Part shown: positions 7,285 through 13,646 of the stretch, piece after piece | Position numbering within the stretch: the stretch's first letter is position 1 | Layout of the letters: every line of letters begins with the position of its first letter | NCBI GenBank assembly: GCA_036375875.1 | Contig: DASVBK010000104.1 | Location: forward strand, 1-22,811 | Source of the DNA: Prado023 sp036375875 | GTDB taxonomy: Bacteria > Actinomycetota > Actinomycetes > S36-B12 > CAIYMF01 | Reading direction: 5' to 3' | Length of the DNA: 22,811 bases | Translations under genes and position numbers: made by a program | The notes under the pieces: generated by a model | Database searches by the model: none | The model's input: only the letters and a program-made list of their open reading frames with translations | What the model was told of the DNA's origin: nothing

Positions 7285-7700
7285 TGGCCGAGCAGGTGCA
7301 CGGATCGGCCCCGACCGGGGCCGACCAGCAGGCCCTCGTGGTGACCCACCGGCGCTACGTGCCGTACTCCCACGCGCACTACGCAGGCAACCTCGTGGAC
7401 GGCGCCTACGTGCTGGCCCTCTTCGGGGACGTCGCCACGGAGCTGATGATCCGCCTCGACGGCGACGAGGGGCTGTTCGCCTCGTACGACGACGTGCAGT
7501 TCCTCGCGCCGCTGCGCGGTGGCGACGTCGTGGAGGTGAGCGCGACGCTCGAGCGCCAGGGCCGGCGCAGCCGCCAGCTCGCGTTCGCCGCCCACGTCGT
7601 GTGCCGCAGCGCCCCGCAGCGCGGCCCCAACGCCGCCGACGTGCTGGCCGAGCCGCTGCTGATCACGACCGCGCGCGGCACGGTGGTTGCCCCGGCGTGA
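7284..7700 (+). CDS. kal: 3-aminobutyryl-CoA ammonia lyase (Kal), hotdog fold
   Basis: Kal (EC 4.3.1.14) removes ammonia from L-3-aminobutyryl-CoA to give crotonyl-CoA, the last pathway-specific step before butyrate-type metabolism. The 138-residue product has the single-hotdog layout. AHYAGNLVDGAYVLALFGDV (about 32-51) matches the family's substrate-binding helix, followed by DGDEGLFASYDDVQFLAPL and a GGDVVEV strand. The ATG overlaps the kamE stop by one base, making it the last gene of the operon. The downstream gap of about 60 bases shows no clear terminator. Because Kal needs 3-aminobutyryl-CoA, a Kce-type cleavage enzyme should be encoded elsewhere in the genome. A generic thioesterase is the only alternative and is unlikely in this position. 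Confidence 0.92.
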   Translation: MAEQVHGSAPTGADQQALVVTHRRYVPYSHAHYAGNLVDGAYVLALFGDVATELMIRLDGDEGLFASYDDVQFLAPLRGGDVVEVSATLERQGRRSRQLAFAAHVVCRSAPQRGPNAADVLAEPLLITTARGTVVAPA

Positions 7701-7760
7701 GTCCGCACGGCCGGCTGCGGGCTCGTCCTGTGCTCGCACGCCTCGGCCAGCAGCGATGAT

Positions 7761-9392
7761 GTGCCGGTGACCCTCGCGACCCGGGCGCCCGTGCGCAGCC
7801 CAGCGCTGCTGCCGCGCCTGCTGGCGGGGTTGGGCCTCGGGCTGCTGCTCGCCATGGCGTTCCCCCCCGTGAACCTGCTCGGGGGGTGGGTCGCGGTACC
7901 GGCGGTGGCCCTGCTCATCGCCACGTTCCGGGGGCTGCGGTGGACGGGGGGAGCGAGTCTGGGGGTGGCGGCCGGAGCCGGCTTCTTCCTGCCGCTGCTG
8001 AGCTGGATGCGGGTCCTCGGGCCGGATGCGTGGATCGTGCTGGGTGCCCTGTGCATCGCGTTCTGGGCGGCCATGGGCGCGGGCCTGCCGTGGCTGCTCG
8101 CGCGCCGTGGCTGGATGCTCACGGTCCCGCTGGCCTGGACCGTCCAGGAGGCCGCGCGAGAGCGGATCCCGTTCGGTGGCTTCCCGTGGGGGCGCCTGGC
8201 GTTCGCCCAGGCCGACACCACCTTCGTGGGGTGGGGCGTGCTCGGCGGACCGGCCCTCGTCACCTTCGCCGTCGCGCTGGCCGCGACCTGCCTGCTGCGT
8301 GGGCTCGACTGGGCGGTCGGGCGGCTGACGGTCCGGCGAGCGAGCGCCCCGGGCCCCGAACCTCGGCCCGGCCCCGCCTCGGCCCGGGGCCGGGCCGCCG
8401 CCGTCGCCGTGCTCGGGCTCGCCCTGCTCACGTCCGGCGGCTGGGCCCTGCTGCGCATGGACTGGGGTGGCCCCCAGGGCCCGACGCAGCCCATCGCCAT
8501 CGTCCAGGGCAACGTGCCGCGGCTGGGCCTGGACTTCAACGCCCAGCGCCGGGCGGTGCTGGACAACCACGTGCGCGTCACCGAACGGCTCGCCCGGGAC
8601 GTGGCACAGGGACGCGCCGAGCAGCCCGTCGCCGTGTTCTGGCCGGAGAACTCCTCCGACATCGACCCACTGGTCAACGCCGACGCCGCCGCGCAGATCG
8701 ACCGAGCGGCTCGCGCGATCGACGCCCCGATCCTCGTCGGTGCGGTCATGGACAACCCCGCTGATCCGGCCACTGGCGACGACCCCGGCTCCGTGCTCAA
8801 CGTGGGCCTGGTGTGGAGCCCGACGACCGGGCCCGGCGAGGCCTACGTCAAGCGGCACCCGGTGCCGTTCGGCGAGTACCTGCCGTTCCGTGACGTGCTC
8901 ACCCGGTTCATCACCCGGTTCGAGCGCATCCCCCGCGACTTCGCCGGCGGCGACGAGCCCGGGTTCCTCATGGTCGGACCGGTGCCGGCGGGGGTCGTCA
9001 TCTGCTTCGAGACCGCCTACGACGAGCTCGTCCGCGACGCGGTGCGCGCCGGTGGGCAGGTGCTCGTCGTGCAGACCAACAACGCCACGTACGGCGGCAC
9101 CGGGCAGCCGGAGCAGCAGCTGGCGATCAGCCGGGTGCAGGCGGTGGCCGCAGGGCGCACGACGCTCGTCGCAGCCACGTCCGGGATCAGCGCGGTCATC
9201 GACCCCGATGGCGCCCTGGCCTGGCGCACCGCGCAGTTCACCGCGGACCAGACCGTGGTCGAGGTTCCGATGCGCCAGGGCGTGACCCCCTTCGTGCGGC
9301 TGGGCGGGCTGCCCGAGCTGGCCGCGCTGCTGCTGCTCGTGGCCGCGGTCGGCGCCCTGGCCGCCTCGGACCGGCGCGCTCGGGCGAGGTGA
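7761..9392 (+). CDS. lnt: Apolipoprotein N-acyltransferase (Lnt)
   Basis: Lnt transfers a third acyl chain to the N-terminal cysteine of lipoproteins, acting in the cytoplasmic membrane. The 543-residue product has hydrophobic segments at about 18-54, 62-114, 118-130, 154-180 and 213-231, and one near the C-terminus (518-535). PFGGFPWGRLAFAQ (137-150) lies between the spans and is typical of Lnt. The outward-facing nitrilase domain keeps the full catalytic triad: E296 in FWPENSSDID, K364 in YVKRHPVPFGEYLPF and C415 in VVICFETAYDE. Length fits the family. Two starts are possible: GTG 7761, or GTG 7767, which lies exactly six bases after GATGAT (7755-7760), the leaderless spacing seen at other genes here. 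In mycobacteria lnt is adjacent or fused to ppm; here two genes separate them. Confidence 0.93.
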   Translation: MPVTLATRAPVRSPALLPRLLAGLGLGLLLAMAFPPVNLLGGWVAVPAVALLIATFRGLRWTGGASLGVAAGAGFFLPLLSWMRVLGPDAWIVLGALCIAFWAAMGAGLPWLLARRGWMLTVPLAWTVQEAARERIPFGGFPWGRLAFAQADTTFVGWGVLGGPALVTFAVALAATCLLRGLDWAVGRLTVRRASAPGPEPRPGPASARGRAAAVAVLGLALLTSGGWALLRMDWGGPQGPTQPIAIVQGNVPRLGLDFNAQRRAVLDNHVRVTERLARDVAQGRAEQPVAVFWPENSSDIDPLVNADAAAQIDRAARAIDAPILVGAVMDNPADPATGDDPGSVLNVGLVWSPTTGPGEAYVKRHPVPFGEYLPFRDVLTRFITRFERIPRDFAGGDEPGFLMVGPVPAGVVICFETAYDELVRDAVRAGGQVLVVQTNNATYGGTGQPEQQLAISRVQAVAAGRTTLVAATSGISAVIDPDGALAWRTAQFTADQTVVEVPMRQGVTPFVRLGGLPELAALLLLVAAVGALAASDRRARAR

Positions 9393-9414
9393 GCGTGTGG
9401 GCGGATCAGTACCA

Positions 9415-9432
9415 GGTACCCCCCTCGGTACC
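9415..9432. repeat. Paired GGTACC palindromes between lnt and the permease gene
   Basis: GGTACC occurs at 9415-9420 and 9427-9432, separated by six bases, with a related AGTACC immediately before at 9409-9414. The two perfect palindromes can also pair with each other as a small hairpin. The site lies about 25 bases upstream of the TAGCGT box of the permease gene, so an operator is possible. No regulator can be named. Confidence 0.4.
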
Positions 9433-9456
9433 GCGCAACCGGGTGTGCGTGGGGAG

Positions 9457-9508
9457 TAGCGTCGCGGCGGGTCCGCGACCGTCCGGCCGCCGGGGCCGGG
9501 TGAGGAGG
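9457..9508 (+). promoter_or_regulatory. Permease -10 candidate (TAGCGT) and Shine-Dalgarno site (GAGGAGG)
   Basis: TAGCGT at 9457-9462 fits the TANNNT -10 pattern, and the same hexamer recurs before the small gene at 11359. GAGGAGG at 9502-9508 lies seven bases before the ATG at 9516 and decides that start. No clear -35 box is visible. Confidence 0.4.
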
Positions 9509-9515
9509 CCCTGCG

Positions 9516-11270
9516 ATGACCATCCACGACGATGCGCTGGCCCCCCAGGGGTTCCCGCAAGCGGCAGCGGACAAGGGGCTCAAGGCGGGGGCCCTCGGGC
9601 TGCTCTCCGCCGTGGTCGTGGGGGTCGCCTCCACCGCACCGGCCTACAGCCTGGCAGCCAGCCTCGGCTTCGTGGTCGCCACCGAGAACGGCGACAGCAT
9701 CGTCGGGGTCAAGGCGCCCTCCATCATGCTGCTGGCCTTCATCCCGATGTTCCTCATCGCCGTGGCCTACCAGCAGCTCAACCGGGCCGAGCCGGACTGC
9801 GGCACCACGTTCACCTGGGCCACCCGCGCGTTCGGCCCTCGGGCCGGCTGGCTCGGCGGCTGGGGGATCATCGCCGCGGACGTGATCGTGATGGCCAACC
9901 TGGCGCAGATCGCGGGCGCGTACAGCTTCCAGCTGGTGGGGGCCGACGACCTCGCCGACTCCCGGTTCTGGAGCACGACCGCGGGCGTGCTGTGGATCGT
10001 GATCATGACGTACATCTGCTACCGCGGCATCGAGGTCTCCGCGCGGCTGCAGTACGCGCTGCTGAGCATCGAGATCATCGTGCTGGTGGCCTTCTCGGCG
10101 ATCGCGCTGGGCAAGGTCTACACCGGCAACGCCACGGCCGACTCGCTCACGCCGAGCCTGTCGTGGCTGTGGCCCTCCGGCCTGACGCTCGGCTCGCTCG
10201 TGACGGCCACGCTCATCGCCGTGTTCATCTACTGGGGCTGGGACACCGCGGTGTCGGTCAACGAGGAGACCGACGATCCGGGGACCACGCCGGGTCGCGC
10301 GGCGATCATCTCGACCCTGCTGCTGCTGCTGACCTACGCGATCGTGAGCGTGGCCACGGTCGCCTTCGCCGGTGTGGGGGAGAGCGGCTTGGGTCTGGCC
10401 AACCCGGAGAACTCCGACGACGTCTTCAACGCCCTGGGCCCCACGGTGTTCGGCGACACCCCGGTCGGCCGCGCCCTCGAGGTGCTGCTCATCCTCTCGG
10501 TGCTGTCCTCCGCGGCGGCCTCCACGCAGACCACGATCCTGCCGACCGCCCGCACCACCCTCGCGATGGGCGCGTACCGGGCGCTGCCGGGGGCGTTCGC
10601 CCGGATCCATCCCCGCTACCTCACCCCGACCGTGTCGACGCTCATGATGGGCCTGGTCTCGATCCTGTTCTACGTGGGGCTCACCGCGGTGAGCGAGAAC
10701 GTGCTCGGCGACTCCATCGCCGCCGTCGGGCTCATGATCGCCTTCTACTACGGCATCACCGGCTTCGCGGCGGTGTGGTTCTACCGGCGCGACCTCACCA
10801 GCTCCCCGCGCGCGTTCCTCGAGAAGGGCCTGGCGCCGTTCCTGGGCGGCGTCCTGCTGCTCGGGGCGTTCGTGATCGCGTCGTACCAGTACGCCGACCC
10901 CGAGTACGGCAGCACGACGCTGTTCGGCATCGGCGGGGTGTTCATCATCGGCATCGGCGCACTGGTCCTGGGCCTGGTGCTCATGCTCGTGTACAACGCG
11001 GTGGCCCCGGCCTTCTTCCGGGGCGAGACCCTGGCCAAGCGCTCCTCGGCCGACCTCGTGCTGGTGGTGCCCTCCCACGAGGACGAGACGTTGCGCCTGC
11101 CGGACTCCGGCCTGCCGGACCTCGTCATCGCCCCGGACCTGTCGAACCTGCCCGAGGGCATGCTCGCCGAGGACCTCGAGACCGGCCGCACCGTCGCCGA
11201 CACCGGCGAGCTGCGTGCCATCACCGAGCAGACGCCACCGCCGGGTGACGCCGGCGGCCCCGCCCGCTGA
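9516..11270 (+). CDS. APC-superfamily amino acid permease
   Basis: This 584-residue integral membrane protein looks like an APC-family amino-acid transporter with about 12 spans. The N-terminal part contains GVASTAPAYSLAASLGF, the glycine-rich first span typical of the family. LNRAEPDCGTTFTWATRAFG follows, with GPRAGWLGGWG after it, the usual loop between spans 2 and 3. NEETDDPGTTPGRAA is an internal loop. The last 80 or so residues form a soluble, acidic cytoplasmic tail. The ATG at 9516 has a GAGGAGG site seven bases upstream. It has its own likely promoter and a hairpin after its stop, so it is probably a single-gene unit. It interrupts the usual closeness of lnt and ppm. Lysine or another amino acid is a reasonable substrate given the catabolic operon nearby, but the sequence does not show specificity. 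Confidence 0.88.
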   Translation: MTIHDDALAPQGFPQAAADKGLKAGALGLLSAVVVGVASTAPAYSLAASLGFVVATENGDSIVGVKAPSIMLLAFIPMFLIAVAYQQLNRAEPDCGTTFTWATRAFGPRAGWLGGWGIIAADVIVMANLAQIAGAYSFQLVGADDLADSRFWSTTAGVLWIVIMTYICYRGIEVSARLQYALLSIEIIVLVAFSAIALGKVYTGNATADSLTPSLSWLWPSGLTLGSLVTATLIAVFIYWGWDTAVSVNEETDDPGTTPGRAAIISTLLLLLTYAIVSVATVAFAGVGESGLGLANPENSDDVFNALGPTVFGDTPVGRALEVLLILSVLSSAAASTQTTILPTARTTLAMGAYRALPGAFARIHPRYLTPTVSTLMMGLVSILFYVGLTAVSENVLGDSIAAVGLMIAFYYGITGFAAVWFYRRDLTSSPRAFLEKGLAPFLGGVLLLGAFVIASYQYADPEYGSTTLFGIGGVFIIGIGALVLGLVLMLVYNAVAPAFFRGETLAKRSSADLVLVVPSHEDETLRLPDSGLPDLVIAPDLSNLPEGMLAEDLETGRTVADTGELRAITEQTPPPGDAGGPAR

Positions 11271-11279
11271 CAGCGCGGC

Positions 11280-11303
11280 TCCTGCCCGCAAGGCACGGCA
11301 GGA
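11280..11303 (+). terminator. Hairpin downstream of the permease gene
   Basis: TCCTGCC (11280-11286) and GGCAGGA (11297-11303) are perfect 7-bp arms around a 10-base loop, nine bases after the permease stop. No run of T follows, as is common in GC-rich actinobacteria. A new promoter starts just downstream, which supports a transcript boundary here. Confidence 0.45.
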
Positions 11304-11306
11304 CCC

Positions 11307-11335
11307 TTCCGACGGGTGCGACGTCGGCGTAGCGT
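11307..11335 (+). promoter_or_regulatory. Promoter of the small membrane protein gene
   Basis: TTCCGA (11307-11312) as -35 and TAGCGT (11330-11335) as -10 are separated by 17 bp. The predicted transcription start near 11342 falls just before an AAGGGGG Shine-Dalgarno site (11344-11350). The ATG follows at 11359. Confidence 0.5.
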
Positions 11336-11358
11336 CGGGAGCGAAGGGGGTGCTCATC

Positions 11359-11628
11359 ATGGACGCTGGCGTCTGGATGGCACTGCTGGGATCGCTGGCC
11401 GTCATCGCGCTGGCCGCACTGGAGTTCCTCGCCTACGGCGGGATCCTCGGGTGGATGGAGTACCGCGACAGGCGTTCGGCGCGCACCCGCGAGGAGGCCG
11501 AGGACGACCTGCGCGAGTACGGACCCAGCGCGATCGGCCTGCGCGACGAGCTGCTCGGCCCGGAGGACCGCGCGACCGTCCTCGCCGCGCGCAACCAGGT
11601 GGCCGAGACGCACTCGGGCCGCTGGTGA
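11359..11628 (+). CDS. Small single-span membrane protein, family unknown
   Basis: The 89-residue product has one hydrophobic span at about residues 4-31 (MALLGSLAVIALAALEFLAY and flanks). A charged cytoplasmic-type segment follows (EYRDRRSARTREEAEDDLRE), then a helical tail ending ETHSGRW. The orientation would be N-terminus out under the positive-inside rule. An AAGGGGG site eight bases before the ATG at 11359 and a matched promoter support this start. A longer frame upstream would overlap the permease gene and is not needed. I do not recognise the family and assign no function. It lies between the permease and ppm, with about 60 bases to ppm. Confidence 0.65.
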   Translation: MDAGVWMALLGSLAVIALAALEFLAYGGILGWMEYRDRRSARTREEAEDDLREYGPSAIGLRDELLGPEDRATVLAARNQVAETHSGRW

Positions 11629-11676
11629 GGGCAGGAGGCCGAGCGCTCGGCCCGCTCGGCAGGTGCGCTCGCGTGG

Positions 11677-11682
11677 GACAAT
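11677..11682 (+). promoter_or_regulatory. -10 box of a probable leaderless ppm promoter
   Basis: GACAAT within GGGACAATGG is followed by six bases (GGCACG) and then the ppm GTG. This is the same spacing as at kamA. No Shine-Dalgarno site or clear -35 box is seen. Confidence 0.45.
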
Positions 11683-11688
11683 GGCACG

Positions 11689-12498
11689 GTGACTGAGCAG
11701 TTCGCCGACCTCGGCCCGATCCTCGTGATCATCCCCACCTACAACGAGCGCGAGAACGTGGCGCGGATCACCGCGCGCGTGCGCCAGAGCGTGCCCGAGG
11801 CGCACATCCTGGTCGCCGATGACAACTCCCCGGACGGCACGGGCGCCCTCGCCGACGAGTTGGCCGCCGCGGACGAGCACGTCCACGTGCTGCACCGGCT
11901 GGGCAAGGAGGGCCTGGCGGCCGCCTACATGGCGGGCTTCGCCTGGGGGCTCGAACGCGGCTACCAGGTGCTCGTCGAGATGGACGCCGACGGGTCGCAC
12001 CAGCCCGAGCAGCTGCCGCTGCTGCTCGACGCGCTGCGCGACGCCGACCTCGTGCTGGGCTCACGCTGGATCCCCGGTGGCGAGGTCGTGAACTGGCCCA
12101 GGTCGCGCGAGTTCCTCTCCCGCGGCGGCAACCGCTACACGCGCATCGCACTCGACGTGCCGCTCATGGACGCCACCGGCGGGTACCGCGCCTTCCGCGC
12201 GCAGACGCTGCGCGATCTTGCGCTGGACGACGTGGCCTCGCAGGGCTACTGCTTCCAGGTCGACATGGCGCGCCGCGCGCTGCAGGCCGGCAAGCGGGTC
12301 GTCGAGGTGCCGATCACCTTCGTGGAGCGCGAGTACGGCACCTCGAAGATGAGCGGCAGCATCGTCCGCGAGGCGCTGTGGAAGGTCACGGTGTGGGGCA
12401 TCGCGGAGCGTGCCGACAAGGTGCGCGCGGCCGTCGGGCGCCGGCGGCAGGCGCGCGCCGGGCAGGCTGCCGCACGCGAGCACCAGCGGGCGGCCTGA
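11689..12498 (+). CDS. ppm: Polyprenol monophosphomannose synthase (DPM1-type glycosyltransferase 2)
   Basis: The enzyme transfers mannose from GDP-mannose to polyprenyl phosphate on the inner face of the membrane, giving the lipid-linked mannose used for lipoglycans and protein O-mannosylation. The 269-residue product is a single GT-A domain. Motifs are IPTYNERENV (15-24), DDNSPDGT (44-51), the metal-binding DAD (99-101) in MDADGSHQPEQLP, LGSRWIPGG (123-131) and EREYGTSKMSG near residue 220. The C-terminal tail is arginine- and alanine-rich. There is no membrane extension and no Lnt fusion, unlike the Mycobacterium tuberculosis Ppm1 polyprotein. GTG at 11689 fits a leaderless transcript. fxsA starts three bases after its stop, so the two are probably co-transcribed. 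Confidence 0.92.
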   Translation: MTEQFADLGPILVIIPTYNERENVARITARVRQSVPEAHILVADDNSPDGTGALADELAAADEHVHVLHRLGKEGLAAAYMAGFAWGLERGYQVLVEMDADGSHQPEQLPLLLDALRDADLVLGSRWIPGGEVVNWPRSREFLSRGGNRYTRIALDVPLMDATGGYRAFRAQTLRDLALDDVASQGYCFQVDMARRALQAGKRVVEVPITFVEREYGTSKMSGSIVREALWKVTVWGIAERADKVRAAVGRRRQARAGQAAAREHQRAA

Positions 12499-12501
12499 GC
12501 C

Positions 12502-13002
12502 GTGGCCCGCTTCCTCACGCTGGCCGTGCTGGCGTTGCTCACGGTCGCCGAGGTGGCCACGGTGGTGGCGCTCGAACGGTGGCTGGGCGCGGGCCTGACC
12601 CTGCTCGTGCTGGGCCTGGACATGGCCCTCGGCCTGATGATCATGTCGTGGGCCATGCGCACGCCGCCGCCGCGCGGCTGGCGCCTGGCGGCCGGGGCGG
12701 TCATCGCGCTGCCCGGTCTCGTGCTCGACCTGGTCGGGCTGCTCCTGCTGGTGCCCGCCGTGCAGCGCTGGGCCTCGACGCACCTGACGCGCGGCACCGA
12801 GTCGCTGCTGCGGCGCCAGGGCGTCTCCGTGGTGACCGTGACCGATGCCGCGGGCGTGCCACGGGCCACGGTGGTGCCGGGCGACGTGATCCCCGGTGAG
12901 GTCGTGGAGACCTCCGAGCCGGCATCGACGAGCAGCCCGAGCGACGCGGCTGGCGATGACGGGCCGCGCATCGTTCGTGGCGAGCTGGCCGCCGGAGACT
13001 GA
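12502..13002 (+). CDS. fxsA: FxsA family membrane protein
   Basis: The 166-residue product has hydrophobic spans at about 4-23, 29-50 and 62-86. It carries the FxsA signature LPGLVLDLVGLLLLVPAVQR (70-89), a variant of the usual PGF..D..G.LLL.PP. A polar C-terminal half of about 75 residues follows. In Escherichia coli FxsA relieves phage T7 exclusion by the F plasmid PifA protein; its general role is unknown. The GTG start follows the ppm stop by three bases, so it is the second gene of that unit. The strong hairpin at 13039-13090 ends the transcript. Confidence 0.88.
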   Translation: MARFLTLAVLALLTVAEVATVVALERWLGAGLTLLVLGLDMALGLMIMSWAMRTPPPRGWRLAAGAVIALPGLVLDLVGLLLLVPAVQRWASTHLTRGTESLLRRQGVSVVTVTDAAGVPRATVVPGDVIPGEVVETSEPASTSSPSDAAGDDGPRIVRGELAAGD

Positions 13003-13038
13003 CGCGGCCCCCTCGCGCTCCCGCTGCCGGCCGGCACG

Positions 13039-13090
13039 CCAACGGCCAGGCAGTGCCACCCGGGGGGTGGTCCTGCCTGGCCGTGGTTGG
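13039..13090. terminator. Strong bidirectional terminator-like hairpin between fxsA and rbpA
   Basis: GGCCAGGCAG (13044-13053) pairs perfectly with CTGCCTGGCC (13073-13082). Inside it, CCACCC (13056-13061) pairs with GGGTGG (13065-13070) around a three-base loop. Outside it, CCAAC pairs with GTTGG (13086-13090) after a three-base bulge. It lies between the convergent ends of fxsA and rbpA, so one structure could stop both transcripts. It lacks a T-tract on either strand. Confidence 0.75.
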
Positions 13091-13128
13091 TGCGTGCCTG
13101 CAGCCTCGAGGGCTACCGGGGGGCTGCG

Positions 13129-13485
13129 TCAGGCCGAGCGCCGCACGCCCTCGCCGCGCATCGCGCGCAGCAGGCCCAGGCGCTCGTCGAGCAGTTCCTC
13201 GAGCTCGGGGATGCTGCGACGCTCGAGCAGCATGTCCCAGTGGGTCCGGACCGGCTTCTCGGGCTTGCGGTCGGGCTCGGTGCCATGGCGCAGCGTCGCC
13301 GGCCGGCCACAGGTGGCGCACTCCCAGTCGTAGGGGATCTCCGCCTCCTCGGCGAAGGGCAGCGTGGTGGCGTGGCCCTCGGGGCAGTCGTAAGTGGTCA
13401 TCTGACGAGGGGCGAAGTCGACGCCCGCATCGCTCTCATAGCTGGTGGAACCGAGACGGGTCCCGCGAAGCGCGCCGTCACCCAT
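13129..13485 (-). CDS. rbpA: RNA polymerase-binding protein RbpA
   Basis: RbpA is an actinobacterial transcription factor that binds RNA polymerase and group I/II sigma factors and stabilises the open complex. The 118-residue product starts MGDGALRGTRLGSTSYESD and keeps the core FAPRQ near 24-28. The sigma-interaction helices are RTHWDMLLERRSIPELEELL (80-99). C34, H38, C56 and C59 form a likely zinc site; such a site is seen in Streptomyces RbpA and, as I recall, absent from the M. tuberculosis protein. An upstream in-frame ATG exists at 13551, but family alignment places the start at 13485. GGAAAGG (minus strand, 13503-13497) lies about 11 bases before it. Transcription probably starts from the SigR-like promoter further upstream. 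Confidence 0.93.
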   Translation of the reverse strand: MGDGALRGTRLGSTSYESDAGVDFAPRQMTTYDCPEGHATTLPFAEEAEIPYDWECATCGRPATLRHGTEPDRKPEKPVRTHWDMLLERRSIPELEELLDERLGLLRAMRGEGVRRSA

Positions 13486-13559
13486 GGTTGGCCGTGCCTT
13501 TCCGCGCACCGGATCGGATGCGCACCTCGCGACCACGCAGATGGGTCGCACGTTGAGTC

Positions 13560-13587
13560 AACACACTCGGACCTTCGCTGCATTCCC
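13560..13587 (-). promoter_or_regulatory. SigR-type ECF promoter of rbpA (GGGAAT-N19-GTT)
   Basis: On the minus strand GGGAAT (13587-13582) is followed by 19 bases and GTT (13562-13560). The stress sigma factor SigR of Streptomyces (SigH/SigE in mycobacteria) recognises GGAAT, about 18 bases, then GTT. rbpA is a known SigR-regulon member in Streptomyces coelicolor. The predicted start leaves a leader of about 65 bases. A TTGACT hexamer overlaps the GTT and could be part of a second promoter. Confidence 0.6.
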
Positions 13588-13608
13588 TCTGGACGGATGC
13601 GGCAAACA

Positions 13609-13625
13609 TGTCAACGTCGTGTCAA
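13609..13625. repeat. Two TGTCAA boxes one helical turn apart
   Basis: TGTCAA occurs at 13609-13614 and 13620-13625, 11 bp apart start to start. On the minus strand each reads TTGACA, a perfect -35 consensus pointing towards rbpA, but neither has a good -10 box at 16-18 bp. The site lies 22 bases upstream of the ATG at 13647, so a regulator bound here could act on either gene. Confidence 0.45.
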
Positions 13626-13646
13626 TTCACGCGCGAGGATGACGGC

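Noticed and set aside
6954..11405. Open frame of 1483 codons on the minus strand
   Set aside because: It is antisense to kamE, kal, lnt and the permease gene, all of which have firm motifs. Its product is a low-complexity Arg/Gly/His/Gln-rich string typical of a shadow frame in GC-rich DNA.
13552..13562. HAIR element (HspR operator) at GTTGAGTCAAC
   Set aside because: HAIR needs CTTGAGT-N7-ACTCAAG. Only a short palindrome without the seven-base spacer is present.
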